From Bryum argenteum (lineage: Eukaryota; Streptophyta; Bryopsida; Bryales; Bryaceae): DNA of 64,000 nucleotides. The stretch's first letter is position 1, and every line of letters begins with the position of its first letter. The position numbers and the translations under genes were made by a program. The notes under the pieces were generated by a model. The model saw nothing but the letters and a program-made list of their open reading frames with translations. It searched no databases and was not told where the DNA came from. Location: the NCBI GenBank assembly GCA_037043015.1, contig CM073323.1:15083258-15147257 (forward strand), given 5' to 3'. Shown here piece after piece: positions 32,241 to 43,572 of this stretch.

Positions 32241-35200
32241 TTGGCTTGCAGCTCGTGCTTGTTGTGAAGGAGGGCCCTCGAGGGTGCGCATGAAGCCCCC
32301 AGCTCCTGCTTGTTGGGAAGGAGGCCCTCGAGGGTGCGCATGAAGCCCACAGCTCGTGCTTGGCTGGTCACATTCCGGTGATGAAGTCTGGCGATGAAGG
32401 AAGCTCTGGCAATGAAGCCCAAGGCTGAGCCGGCCTTTTCCAGAGCCTGTGAGTCCACGTGATGAATGGTGTGCGGGGTTTTTTGTTTTGTGCATGCAGA
32501 ATTTGTCCTTAAAATGAAAAATGGTCCGACAAGCGTCAGACTTGCGTCGACGCAAGTCTGGACCGAATTCGTGACATTGGTTTTGAAAAAATTTTGCTCC
32601 CTCGGTTTCCGTTGAATGTCTTGTTCTGTTTGGCGTGAAGCTAACTGTGATGTGAACGACGGCCCTCGAGAGTGCGCATGTAGCCCTCAGCTCGTGCTTG
32701 TTGTGAAGGAGGCCCTCGAGGGTGCGCATGAAGCCCCCAGCTCCTGCTTGTTGTGAAGGAGGCCCTCGAGGGTGCGCATGAAGCCCCCAGCTCCTGCTTG
32801 TTGGGAAGGAGGCCCTCGAGGGTGCGCATGAAGCCCACAGCTCGTGCTTGGTTGGTCACCATCCCGGTGATGAAGTCTGGCGATGAAGGAGCTCTGGCGA
32901 TGATGCCCAAGGCTGAGCCGGCCTTTTCCAGAGCCTGTGGGTCCTCGTGATGAATGGTGTGCGCGGTTTTTTGTTTTGTGCATGCAGAATTTGTCCTTAA
33001 AATGAAAAATGGTCCGACAAGCGTTAGACTTGCGTCGACGCAAGTCTGGTCCGAATTCGTCACATTGGTTTTGAAAAAATTTTGCTCCCTCGGTTTCCGT
33101 TGAATGTCTTGCTCTGTTTGGCTTGAAGCTAATTGTGTTGTGAACGAGGGCCCTCGAGGGTGCGCATGTAGCCCTCAGCTCGTGCTTGTTGTGAAGGAGG
33201 CCCTCAAGGGTGCGCATGAAGCCCACAGCTCGTGCTTGGCTGGTCACCATCCCGGTGATGAAGTCTGGCGATGAAGGAGCTCTGGCGATGATGCCCAAGG
33301 CTGAGCCGGCCTTTTCCAGAGCCTGTGGGTCCTCGTGATGAATGGTGTGCGCGGTTTTTTGTTTTGTGCATGCAGAATTTGTCCTTAAAATGAAAAATGG
33401 TCCGACAAGCGTCAGACTTGCGTCGACGCAAGTCTGGACCGAATTCGTGACATTGGTTTTGAAAAAATTTTGCTCCCTCGGTTTCCGTTGAATGTCTTGC
33501 TCTGTTTGGCTTGAAGCTAACTGTGATGTGAACGACGGCCCTCGAGAGTGCGAATTGACCACGGCTCGTGCTTGTTGTGAAGGAGGCCCTCGAGGGTGCG
33601 CATGAAGCCCCCGACTCCCGCTTGTTGTGAAGGAGGCCCTCGAGGTGCGCGCATGAAGCCCCCACTCCCGCTTGTTGGGAAGGAGGCCCTCGAGGTGCGC
33701 GCATGAAGCCCACAACTCGTGCTTGGCCGGGTCACCATCCCGGTGATGAAGTCTCAGCGATGAAGGAGCTCGGCGATGATGCCCAAGGTGAGCCGGCCTT
33801 TTCCAGAGCCTGTGGGTCCTCGTGATGAATGGTGTGCGCGGTTTTTTGTTTTGTGCATGCAAAATTTGTCCTTAAAATGAAAAATGGTCCGACAAGCGTC
33901 AGACTTGCGTCGACGCAAGTCTGGACCGAATTCGTGACATTGGTTTTGAAAAAATTTTGCTCCCTCGGTTTCCGTTGAATGTCTTGCTCTGTTTGGCTTG
34001 AAGCTAACTGTGATGTGAACGACGGCCCTCGAGAGTGCGCATGTAGCCCTCAGCTCGTGCTTGTTGTGAAGGAGGCCCTCGAGAGTGCGCATGTAGCCCT
34101 CAGCTCGTGCTTGTTGTGAAGGAGGCCCTCGAGGGTGCGCATGAAGCCCCCAGCTCCTGCTTGTTGTGAAGGAGGCCCTCGAGGGTGCGCATGAAGCCCC
34201 CAGCTCCTGCTTGTTGGGAAGGAGGCCCTCGAGGGTGCGCATGAAGCCCACAGCTCGTGCTTGGTTGGTCACCATCCCGGTGATGAAGTCTGGCGATGAA
34301 GGAGCTCTGGCGATGATGCCCAAGGCTGAGCCGGCCTTTTCCAGAGCCTGTGGGTCCTCGTGATGAATGGTGTGCGCGGTTTTTTGTTTTGTGCATGCAG
34401 AATTTGTCCTTAAAATGAAAAATGGTCCGACAAGCGTCAGACTTGCGTCGACGCAAGTCTGGACCGAATTCGTGACATTGGTTTTGAAAAAATTTTGCTC
34501 CCTCGGTTTCCGTTGAATGTCTTGCTCTGTTTGGCTTGAAGCTAACTGTGATGTGAACGACGGCCCTCGAGAGTGCGAATTCAGCCCACAGCTCGTGCTT
34601 GTTGTGAAGGAGGCCCTCGAGGGTGCGCATGAAGCCCCCAGCTCCTGCTTGTTGTGAAGGAGGCCCTCGAGGGTGCGCATGAAGCCCCCAGCTCCTGCTT
34701 GTTGGGAAGGAGGCCCTCGAGGGTGCGCATGAAGCCCACAGCTCGTGCTTGGCTGGTCACCATCCCGGTGATGAAGTCTGGCGATGAAGGAGCTCTGGCG
34801 ATGATGCCCAAGGCTGAGCCGGCCTTTTCCAGAGCCTGTGGGTCCTCGTGATGAATGGTGTGCGCGGTTTTTTGTTTTGTGCATGCAAAATTTGTCCTTA
34901 AAATGAAAAATGGTCCGACAAGCGTCAGACTTGCGTCGACGCAAGTCTGGACCGAATTCGTCACATTGGTTTTGAAAAAATTTTGCTCCCTCGGTTTCCG
35001 TTGAATGTCTTGCTCTGTTTGGCTTGAAGCTAATTGTGTTGTGAACGAGGGCCCTCGAGAGTGCGCATGTAGCCCTCAGCTCGTGCTTGTTGTGAAGGAG
35101 GCCCTCAAGGGTGCGCATGAAGCCCACAGCTCGTGCTTGGCTGGTCACCATCCCGGTGATGAAGTCTGGCGATGAAGGAGCTCTGGCGATGATGCCCAAG

Positions 35201-35520
35201 GCTGAGCCGGCCTTTTCCAGAGCCTGTGGGTCCTCGTGATGAATGGTGTGCGCGGTTTTTTGTTTTGTGCAAGCAGAATTTGTCCTTAAAATGAAAAATG
35301 GTCCGACAAGCGTTAGACTTGCGTCGACGCAAGTCTGGTCCGAATTCGTCACATTGGTTTTGAAAAAATTTTGCTCCCTCGGTTTCCGTTGAATGTCTTG
35401 CTCTGTTTGGCTTGAAGCTAATTGTGTTGTGAACGAGGGCCCTCGAGGGTGCGCATGAAGCCCCCAGCTCCTGCTTGGCTGGTCACCATCGTCGGTGATG
35501 AAGATCTGGCGATGAGGCAA
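32240..35520. repeat. Nested satellite: seven long units built on 50-bp subunits, each with a perfect 24-bp palindrome
   Basis: Seven copies of a unit containing the dyad half CAGACTTGCGTC start their AGACTT core at 32538, 33026, 33414, 33901, 34439, 34927 and 35315. Intervals are 488, 388, 487, 538, 488 and 388 bp, so they differ by one or two 50-bp steps. The 50-bp subunit (GGCCCTCGAGGGTGCGCATG core) occurs a variable number of times per unit. The 488/388 pair appears at both ends, implying a higher-order duplication. It probably sits in an intron between the exons at 32.2 kb and 35.75 kb. Long minus-strand frames here are a by-product of the repeat. Confidence 0.9.
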
Positions 35521-35747
35521 TTGGCTGAGCCTGTGTTTTTTACTGCATGTGGGGGTCCTCGTCTTGAATGGTCATGGATCGATTTGTGCTCAATGTTTCA
35601 TGGCAGAATATGAAATAGGATGTGAATTATTTATTCATGTGTATACTTTATGAGACAAACGTATATTGTTTTATTTGTTTTATCTTTTAAAATGATGTTT
35701 TTTGTTGTTCAGGATTTGATTATTAAGTTGGCGGTGATTTTGCAGGA

Positions 35748-36057
35748 TCCTATCAAGCGACTTGTGCTTCATCCGGATGAGGAATCTGATGCAGATAGTG
35801 ACCTCTCTGTTTTGAGAGAGAATGTGTTGGCTTACGTTGAGTCCCGTCGATTAGTTATAGCATGTTCGTCAGTTCCGGAAACTCCACCTCCTTCCTCATC
35901 TGTCCGTCACACTTCGCGAGTTGACGTTGATCGATTAGCAGTTCACATGGGCATAAAAAAGAATGAGGCCAAGGCCCTTCGTATTCACGCAAAACAATTT
36001 GCTAGACTTGCACCTAGACGTTCTCTGCGACTTGCCGCAAAAATGCATCAGCCTTAG
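35748..36057 (+). CDS. PM-B small basic/acidic protein, terminal exon
   Basis: After TTTTGCAG (acceptor at 35747) the frame reads DPIKRLVLHPDEESDADSDL, ENVLAYVESRRLVIACSS, a Ser/Pro hinge, then a basic helix-rich end (KNEAKALRIHAKQFARLAPRRS) and TAG 36055-36057. It may be the last exon of the gene starting at 30175, with the satellite in its intron. No family is recognised. The arginine-rich C-terminus could contact nucleic acid. Confidence 0.45.
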
Positions 36058-36198
36058 TATTCTTGGAACATTATATGATACGTTTATCATATTCTAATTT
36101 ACAACAAGATTATGTATTCATTTTTATTTAATCTTGTTCAGTTCACACTATTTTATGCTTATTGTGATGTGTTGAATTTGGTTTACTGATTTGCCAGA

Positions 36199-37051
36199 TG
36201 AACATAGCTCAAGTCCAAGATGACGGAGCCAACCTGCCTCATCTTAATGCTCTCCAAATTGTACCGTCCAACGAGAATGACCTCATTTTAGAAGAGTTGG
36301 GAAGTGGAGTTCCACATAACAGCCCTTTGGAAAGTGATCGCCAACCTGTGGAGGGCGATTGCAATGCGGTTTCAAGTGACAATCCTCTGGAAGCGGCAGA
36401 TATTCATCAAGCAACTGAAGACAATGATGGGCACCAATCCCTCTCGGAAGACGAAGAATCTACATTGCCTGAAGGTGTCAACGTGGGCATCAGTCACATG
36501 CCCACCCATCTTCATAACAAGGACCCCGACTGGAGTGCAAACGAGATGCGAATGCTCCACAAGAGTGATTCGATTGCTATCATTAACAGGTTACGCTACA
36601 AACCTGTTAAGAAGTCTCGTATGCTAATTCCACTCTGCCGCCTCGTTTGTTATCCGAAGGTTCGCCCGATCTCAGAACAAGACGTCAGGAAACTCGAGAA
36701 AGAGTTCAACAAGGGATACCGCGAAGGCGATCGGGTAATGTACGTGTCTCCCTTCGACAGGAAAGGCCGAGAGAAAATTGTTGACACTGAAGATGAACTT
36801 TGGAAAAACCCGCTTTGGGCAGCCGCGAATGAGGAGTTCGAGAGTACGCTGCGGTCTGATCCAGATCTTCGTAACCTTAGTGACAAATATTTCTATGTCT
36901 ACGAAGGTAACCACCGTGTTACAGCCCGGATGCGCCATATAGAGAGGTACCACAAGAATGATCCCTCGTGGTACATTTCGGTTGATTGCATCGTCCTCGA
37001 TGCCCGTGGAGAGAGCAATCTCCTCCTCGATGCTATGAACGATATTAACTG
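36199..37051 (+). CDS. PM-B: ParB/sulfiredoxin-like domain exon of the methyltransferase-type gene
   Basis: ATG 36199 directly follows a GCCAG acceptor; the exon closes at GTAAGC (37052). About 110 residues of acidic linker precede a globular part. That part has LIPLCRLVCYPKVRPISEQDVRKLEKEF (the strand-plus-helix start of ParB-like domains, including the I-x-x-x-D-V-x-x-L pattern), then YFYVYEGNHRVTARMRHIER, where GNHRVTA corresponds to the G-x-H-R-x-x-A signature of the ParB/sulfiredoxin fold. The exon continues in phase into 37138 (W-STEHDHVED). ParB-like domains bind DNA or nucleotides, and in bacteriophages and bacteria they are often fused to DNA methyltransferases, the arrangement inferred here. 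Assignment is by motif only. Confidence 0.6.
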
Positions 37052-37137
37052 GTAAGCGAATGTCGCATTTTTAAGAATTTGTTCCTTTTATGATATTGTC
37101 ATCTTTAAATTATCTCATCCTTTGTCATATGTTGTAG

Positions 37138-39121
37138 GTCTACTGAACATGATCACGTCGAAGACAGTTTGTGTGCGAAACTCCAACGCATGAGGAAGTT
37201 TGGAAAGTTGAAACTTGAAGATTTCAAGGACCTCATTTCTCCAGAAGATTACAGGATCTGTAAGAACGCCAAAGCAAAACGAGGCACTTGGTATCCTGTC
37301 ACAATAGACGTATTTGTAAAGTTTCTATACGCGGTAAGCTCACTACATATGTGCTCGACTCCTCTTCTCCAATTTGATTTAAAACAAATTCTCATTTGTG
37401 TTCTGGTTGTTATTCAGAGGAGGTTAGCGAAAAAATCTGACGATGCTGAGGCTGCGTACTACGCCGCGGTTCCAAAAGATAAACAAACTGGACCGGGAGT
37501 ATGGAGTGCCATGGATAACGCTATTAAGGCTGAAATCAAATTAATTCGTGGCAAAAATTTCGACAAGATGGTGGCCGTGGCCAATATCAAACTCGGGAAG
37601 GTTTTTGCGAAAGAGGTATTGGTCGTTTGGTTCTTTGATTTCTAAACTGTATCTTTTTATACGTTTTGTTCCTCCAATCAACACTATGGGTCTGATGTGC
37701 AGATTAACTCTCATTACAGCCAAAACCTAAAACCCGACATGACGCTTGATCGCTTACACATGGTCGCCACTACGAATGTGCGCACTTCGATTTCAAGGCA
37801 AAGTGGTCGATCGTGGAACTCATCAAACGACGATCGACGATCATTTCGCTTCCCTGAAGATCGCCCTATGAAAGATAAAGCTTTGCTTTCATTTCTTCAT
37901 CGTGCTTCTCTTTGGGCATAGGTAACTTGGATTTTTGTTCCGTCATTACAGAATTTGAGTTTATATGTTACTTGAAATATTAACTGGTTTCCTGTATTCT
38001 CAGCTTGAGCAATCACTAGAAAGTGAATTGCAGAATCTTATAGACAACGAGAACCTCAACATTGAGTGGTCTAGTGTTGTCCTAAAGCCATCTGAGTATG
38101 TCGAGAAGTGGAGGCTACTCTTATGGGAGAAGGCATTCGGAATCTATCTTGCTCCGAATGCAAGTCCGAAGTTCATTAAAGGCTCGGATCTTCGAAAAAT
38201 TACTGGAGGCAAAGCTACAATTAAGCGGCTTGTATTCCGGTATGTATTCCTTTTCCTATATAATATTATAGAACATTGTTCAACGTAATCAATTTTCCCT
38301 ATCTAATTTGTTTACTTCCTTGTAGGTACTTAAAACAAGAGCTCGTTGCCAAGGGAGCATTACCTTCGTTCTCCATTCCCATGGAATTCGAGGACGTCGG
38401 CAGAACGAATGATCCCCGAAGCTTTTTCTCCTCAGCCCAACAAGAACGGTTTACTAACTCCCAATTGTCGACCGGTGGATGGTTCCTTGAGTGCCACGAC
38501 AACTACGTCCACAAGGAGGAGAAGCATCTTCTTCAAATCTGGCTACAAACCCAAACACTCAAAGACCGATGGAGATTGACGACGAGGACGATGACGACTT
38601 GTCCATTTTACCAGATGCACCAGATCCAATCTCCTCTCCTTCGTCACCAGTTGCAGTGCCCAAGTCTCGTGCAACCAGGAAGCGACGCAATGCTGTTGCG
38701 GAACCTGTAGTCGATCTCGAGCAAGAATCGGAAGAAATCGCTCCTCCCCCCGGATGACATTGCAGGGCCAGAAGATGCTGATCTGACTCAGGCTTCAGAG
38801 GGAGTGACAAACAATGCAAATCGTCGCAATGCAAGACTGACTCAGCTTTCGACAGGTGAACTTACGAATGCAGGGTCCCCTCCTCAATCGTTCACCGTGG
38901 ACCACAACTCACAGCAGTCTCCGCGTCGCATCAGCCAGCCATTGTTTCCGAAACGCCCTCTTCCGAAACCCAATCACATTGGTAGCAGCTCGTCGTCAAA
39001 AATTTCGGTGACTTTGCCAATGTATCTCGAGAAGGGCAACATTGGAGACTTGGTTCATCAGTCGTCGAAGACTGCAAAATGGGATTCGCAAATCCTCGAT
39101 ATCGTTGAGCACATCAAGAAG
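37138..39121 (+). CDS. PM-B: middle exons of the ParB/methyltransferase-type gene
   Basis: Exons with GT/AG borders: 37138-37333 (LCAKLQRMRKFGKLKLEDFK), 37418-37615 (RLAKKSDDAEAAYYAAVPKD), 37703 to about 37921, 38004-38239 (LEQSLESELQNLIDNENL; WEKAFGIYLAPNASPKF) and 38326-39121. The last contains an acidic block (MEIDDEDDDDLSI) and ends HIKK. The last two align with PM-A 6580-7550. Two frame changes lie in 38326-39121, one at a run of seven C (about 38746-38752), which might be a consensus error. A stop at 37919-37921 may mark a missed splice. Part of this region resembles the helical C-terminal half of ParB-type proteins in length only. Confidence 0.5.
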
Positions 39122-39217
39122 GTATTGTTTCATACATTTGTCATTTATATTTTCCATATGTAAGTTGAGTACTTGTGAATCTAGTAGCCAGTATCTAAAT
39201 TTTCACTTCTATCTCAG

Positions 39218-40510
39218 ATTGGCAAAGACCGTAAGTACCCGTGTTCGGCGATGGAGTATGAACCCAAGCATCCAGGAATTGATCTCATTTTTGCAGATGC
39301 TCCCGAAAACTTGCCTGTTCCGGGTGTGTCTCCAACAGAAATTCCATCCTGGAATCGGCGTGACAAAACCTACTTTGAGAGCCTCTTCGTGTTTGCCGCT
39401 TATCATTTGACGGACGTTGGAGCCATACTTCTCATGCATCCAAAATGTCGTAGAATCGAGCGTACTCTCGATTCTGAGTCTGCAACATATGGTTTTCGTC
39501 TGGTTCGAGACTGGTGGGGATATAATCCCCTTCCTATGGCCTCTACCGTACCCAAACCGAAAGAGGTACGTAACAGATTCCAATTTTAAATTTCACGATT
39601 CATGATTATTTCCGACTATGCTTCTATGTTAACGTATTTTTACTTGTGTTTTGCAGACTCACTGCTTCCACATCAAAGTCTATGTTCGTAAAGAGTATGT
39701 TTCGAAGTTCCAGACTCGGCAAGTGGCACACGCATACGGGGGTGTGGCAATCGTACCTGATGAGGAAGACCACCTCTCAACTGCGCAGAAAAGAAACATT
39801 ACGTTATCGTCCGGACGGTACGCCACGGGCGTGGGCGGCGAGAGAAGGACCCCTCCTTCATTGATGTTTCAATCGATTGTCTCACGGACGACGGAGGTAT
39901 AGTCTTCGATTGGAGCGCTAGTACGAGTAATGTTTCCGTAAACACTACATTCGAGTTCGTTTATACACACTTCGCTTTTCTAACGTGGGCTTCGTATTTG
40001 TAGGTGCATCCGTAATTGCTTGCGCGCTCAACCAACACCTCATCGCCATGGAACCCGACGAAGAAATCTTTGATGGTGTGCTAGCCGATTACAAGAATGG
40101 TCCTCCCGGTGATGAAGAAAGTGGAGAATCGCCCCTCCCGGATTATGACTCTGACGAACCGGTCGTGAAGAAGCCACGAAAGTTCATTGGTGCGTAATTC
40201 CATCTTGTGTTCTTTTTCTCGATTTTTTATTTAGCACTTACAAATCTGTTGAACTGACTTTCTTTGCAATTTTAGGATCGCAGGTCTGAAGGAGCGATTG
40301 ACTCGCAACGCTCATCTCTACAAGAGCCCTCCATCAAAATTCACCCTACCATCGTACGCTGAGCGGCTTGCTCAAGAGTTTGTTCAAGCTCCATCTCCCA
40401 TTCTCTTGGATACTCCACGTCGACGTTATAACAATAGTGTGCTTAAGTTTATAGACTTTGAGGCTGATCAGTGTGATCAGCACTTTAATGGTTCAACACC
40501 TTCTGCCTAG
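39218..40510 (+). CDS. PM-B: beta-class N4/N6 DNA methyltransferase-like exons
   Basis: Exons 39218-39565, 39657-39926, 40004 to about 40193 and about 40284-40510. Order of motifs: HPGIDLIFADAPENLPVP (motif IV-like, with DAPE where active enzymes have DPPY or similar), LTDVGAILLMHP, VRDWWGYNPL. Then, in a shifted frame, CLTDDGGIVFDWSAST and, across a clean splice, ASVIACAL...HLIAMEPDEEIF. The last two match motif I and its following strand in beta-class methyltransferases (D-x-F-x-G-x-T..., then I-G-x-E-x-D). Motif IV before motif I is the beta-class order. The C-terminus KFIDFEADQCD is conserved in PM-A. Frame changes near 39800 mean this copy may not be functional. A target of element DNA is speculation. 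Confidence 0.58.
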
Positions 40511-41439
40511 AGTGTGATTTGTTTTCTGATAGGTACTAGACATGGTACTAGAGTATTCGTTTATCTCGATCTATTACTGCTATAGCATGTATTTGTGTTT
40601 TTCAATATATATGGTTTTATATATTTATTTATTGTGATTATCGTTTATAGCTTAAGCTACACTAAGTGTTTCAAGTATTAATTTAAGTATCTCACTACAA
40701 TGTAATCTAAAGCCATGCTTGACTGTAACGAAGACGTCAGCCCTAATTTTGATGTAACTTCTTAAACTCCAGTTTCGATGCACCGGTGTATGTAAATGCT
40801 TAAGTTCTAAACTAAATACAGACTAAAAGTTTGAGAAGGTCTTTTTTTATTTCCATTGGAGTGATTGAATTTTGCCAATGTTGGTAGGGGCTATAGTCCA
40901 GTATTTGTATAGCTCGGGATAGGCGATTTAAGACGCAGTCACAACGCTCAAAACGAGGCCGAGGAGAATCGAACTCGGACCACTTTGCAATGCCACGTGA
41001 ATGTCTTTTCGTACACCTTACAAGGGGACACGAAAGACGACGTGTCTTCATAATTTTCGCTTAATATATGCCAAGCATTTACATATAATTCTTACAAGTG
41101 CAATACGCTATTGATGACGTCGGCCCTAATTAGTCTCTAAAGCTTATCACGATAAATTAAACTTATTGATTACCTAAATGGATCATCCCTAATTTTGGTT
41201 TATATTTTGGATATGATTTGAATTGTGTTGGTTACACATGATGATGCTAGTCCATAATTTAATTAACTTTTATTTAAACTTACAAGTGTGGATAATTTTT
41301 GAAATATTGTATGACCTATGTCCACGGTTTTGGGTACTTTTATGCCTAAAAATGACCATTTCAAAAATTCTAAACCACCCATTCCATGGTAATAGGGCCA
41401 TTAACTTTAAATTTTTTTTTTCCTTACCGCTGAAACTTT
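40511..41439. other. PM-B 3' non-coding end
   Basis: AT-rich, no gene. It has paired GACGTC phrases (about 40732 and 41116) with CCTAATT neighbours, echoing the PM-A end, and a tRNA-like segment (next entry). The 41400-41440 stretch is T/C-rich just before the terminal heptamers. Confidence 0.5.
40915..41050 (-). repeat. tRNA-like (SINE-type) segment in the PM-B 3' end
   Basis: On the minus strand GAGTTCGATTCTC (about 40981-40969) is a good B box, with TCCGAGTTCGA context as in tRNA-derived SINE heads. Upstream GTGTCCCCTTGTAAGGTGT may be a weak A box. No tail or duplication is seen. It could be a SINE remnant or part of the element. Confidence 0.35.
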
Positions 41440-41477
41440 ACCGCTCACCGCTCACCGCTCACCGCTCAACGCTCACA
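41440..41477. repeat. PM-B right terminal repeats (four ACCGCTC heptamers)
   Basis: Four ACCGCTC units, then AACGCTCACA. Reverse complement of the left end apart from unit number. Confidence 0.9.
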
Positions 41478-41480
41478 CCG

Positions 41481-41684
41481 GTGGTTTCCCCAATCTAAGG
41501 TTCGTAATATGGGGCCAACTCTGGATGAGGAAATGAGGGCAGTAAAGAAAGACATAAATGTTTTTAAGATTCAGTTTATGCTCCATGAAATGCTAGAAGT
41601 GTCCGTTGCTATCCAGAAAAAGGCCGCTCAACTGCAGGAGGAATGTCGGCTTGTGTTGGAGGATATCACCAAATCAGATTTCTG
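41481..41684 (+). pseudogene. CACTA-2 coding exon, 3' part after the PM-B insertion
   Basis: Continues the frame of 24996-25345 when PM-B and one CCG are removed. It reads WFPQSKVRNMGPTLDEEM, then a helix (VKKDINVFKIQFMLHEMLEV) and a second coiled-coil-like stretch (IQKKAAQLQEECRLVLEDI), stop TGA 41682-41684. There is no further match. The helices could mediate dimerisation. Confidence 0.5.
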
Positions 41685-41767
41685 AAACTGTTTAATTCTA
41701 CACTAAGTGAGGACATGCCAACCTTGCAACCTTCTGACTCAAAGAACTAACTTTAGACGAAATCCCT

Positions 41768-43560
41768 TGTCGAACCCTGTTCTCCAATATTTTTGTTTTT
41801 AGCAATTAATTAGGAGTAAAATAGCTGATTTAGCAAATAGGAATAAAAACCGGCCTGTTTAAACCGGTTCGTAGGTAGTAATTTTGTGTTAAGATTCTTC
41901 CGGCTAACCTTATGGGATTTTAGAGCTTACTGGATAGCCGGGTTGATACCCGGCTGATACCCTGAGATGCCCGGATGGCGATGTCACAGGAGAAGGGGTA
42001 GTACTCCCCGAACAGGTTGAAGAGGTAATACCTCACCCGGAGGCCCAAGTCAACGAGGTGGGAGATCCGGCGAACAAGGGCAAGCGGCGGGAGGAGCCCG
42101 AGGTCCCTCAAGAGGAAGTTGAGGTCCAACCCGTGGGCCCTCAGTGCAGTTGGAGGAACCCGTGGTTCCTCATGAAGAAGAAGGAAGTCCACCCCGTGCC
42201 CCCTCCATCGAAGTTGAAGGCACTCCGGGACAGTGGAAGAGCCGGAGGACGCAAAGAAAAAATCCGAGATTTTACATCCACCCCGTGTTGATCGGGGAGG
42301 AGATTCCTCCCCGCGAGTTGGCGAGCCCTTCCCGGGATGAATACGCCGCCGTCAAACCCCTCGAGCCGACCCACGCCGCCGGAAGAAGACACTAGTCGGT
42401 AGTTAGTTAGGTTAGAATGGGTAGGATTAGTAGGTGCCTTTTTTGCCACTCACCCGGGAATCTCGGGAGCCCGAGAATTCGGATCGATAGGGTTTCCGGG
42501 AAAACCGGGACCCTCTGTGACTTACCAAGACTCGCGGAGTCCTTCGGGTCTTCTCTGTGTTTCCGCACTGTGAGTAAAGGTTGATCTTTGCACCTAAAAT
42601 TCGTGATTGTGTGTAAGTCGTGATCTTGTAATTGTGTGTGCGTAGTTGATGTCCGAGCCGGGTCGTGGATACGGGAAGTCCCTCGTAGATTCGGTGGTTG
42701 CAATCCCGCAACCCGGAGAGGTCTCTAGGAGAGTGACAGAGTCGGTGAGAGGTCCGTGTGAGAAGTACTAGAGCATATCTGGGAGTAGTCGTCACCTAGG
42801 AAGGTGATACACTAACCGGGTTGGGGTGAGGTACTAGGGTTAGCAAGAAACGCTAACTGATTGCCAACCTCCCGAATGGGATGTTCGGTTGAGAAAGCCT
42901 CTCCCGGGAGTAGGGTATGAACCCGGTTCTATGTTATTGGAACTCTAATGGATTAAGTGGCGGGATACCACCCACTGTGATCCGGGTCACGAGTAAACAA
43001 CCCCCTCGTTGGCTCAGTTAGGAGGAAACCGGGCCATTCTTTGTGTGACCCACTTTGTTTGGGTGAGAATCGGATAGTGGCGAGTAGTAGCAAGGAAGGA
43101 ACTCCCGAGAGAGAAGGAAAGGGTAGTCGAGATACTAAGGGTGGAACTCCGGACACCTTAATCAACCGGTAGGGAGCGACATTCCGCGCTCTTCCAAATA
43201 AATAGGAAAGACCCCTCCGGATTTACGGAGGTTAAACTAAATCACCACAGATACTAAGTCCCCCTCCCGAACAGGGAGGCCGTTCAATCTAGAAAACCAC
43301 CGGATCGGACGCAAAGTCTGGTTTCCTTGGGGTTTTGGATTTGGGAGCTAGTCGACCCCAACCCCTCCCGAGTTCCCTAATCCGGTAGATTAGAACGTTT
43401 TTGTCGTTGTAGCGTCCATAGGTTGTTGGTCCGGATTTCATTTGGTCTTCACACTTCACTGAATCTCCGTGGAACGTTACCCGGAAGCGAACCATTTTGC
43501 TTGGTTGTATAAGTAAAATTGTCTTTGTTTTTGGTCTTCTCGATCCAGTAACTCACGACA
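41768..43560 (+). repeat. Gypsy-2 5' LTR
   Basis: 1793 bp, starting TGTCGAACCCTG and ending ACTCACGACA. It matches 49599-51397 along its whole length apart from small indels and scattered substitutions. Confidence 0.95.
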
Positions 43561-43572
43561 TGAGTGAAACTT

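Larger units (their letters stand above)
25346..41477 (+). mobile_element. PM-B: 16.1-kb Mutator-like element with SWIM transposase and ParB/methyltransferase-like gene
   Basis: Left end TGTGAGCGTT followed by seven GAGCGGT heptamers (25356-25404). Right end four ACCGCTC heptamers (41440-41467) followed by AACGCTCACA (to 41477). Flanks are CCG on both sides (25343-25345; 41478-41480), and joining them restores an open frame. Contents: a decayed MULE-type transposase on the minus strand (25828-29091), a divergent promoter region, plus-strand genes from 30175 to 40510 and a nested satellite (32240-35520). Mutator elements usually make 8-11 bp duplications. The 3-bp match is therefore atypical and could be chance, or the superfamily may differ. 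Confidence 0.75.

Noticed and set aside
33754..35520. 588-codon minus-strand open frame
   Set aside because: It lies wholly in the satellite and its text cycles with the 50-bp subunit; better explained as a stop-free repeat than a gene.
36199..40510. Recent bacterial or phage contamination to explain the ParB/methyltransferase-like domains
   Set aside because: The region is split by GT/AG introns, has a second diverged copy in PM-A and lies between element terminal repeats.
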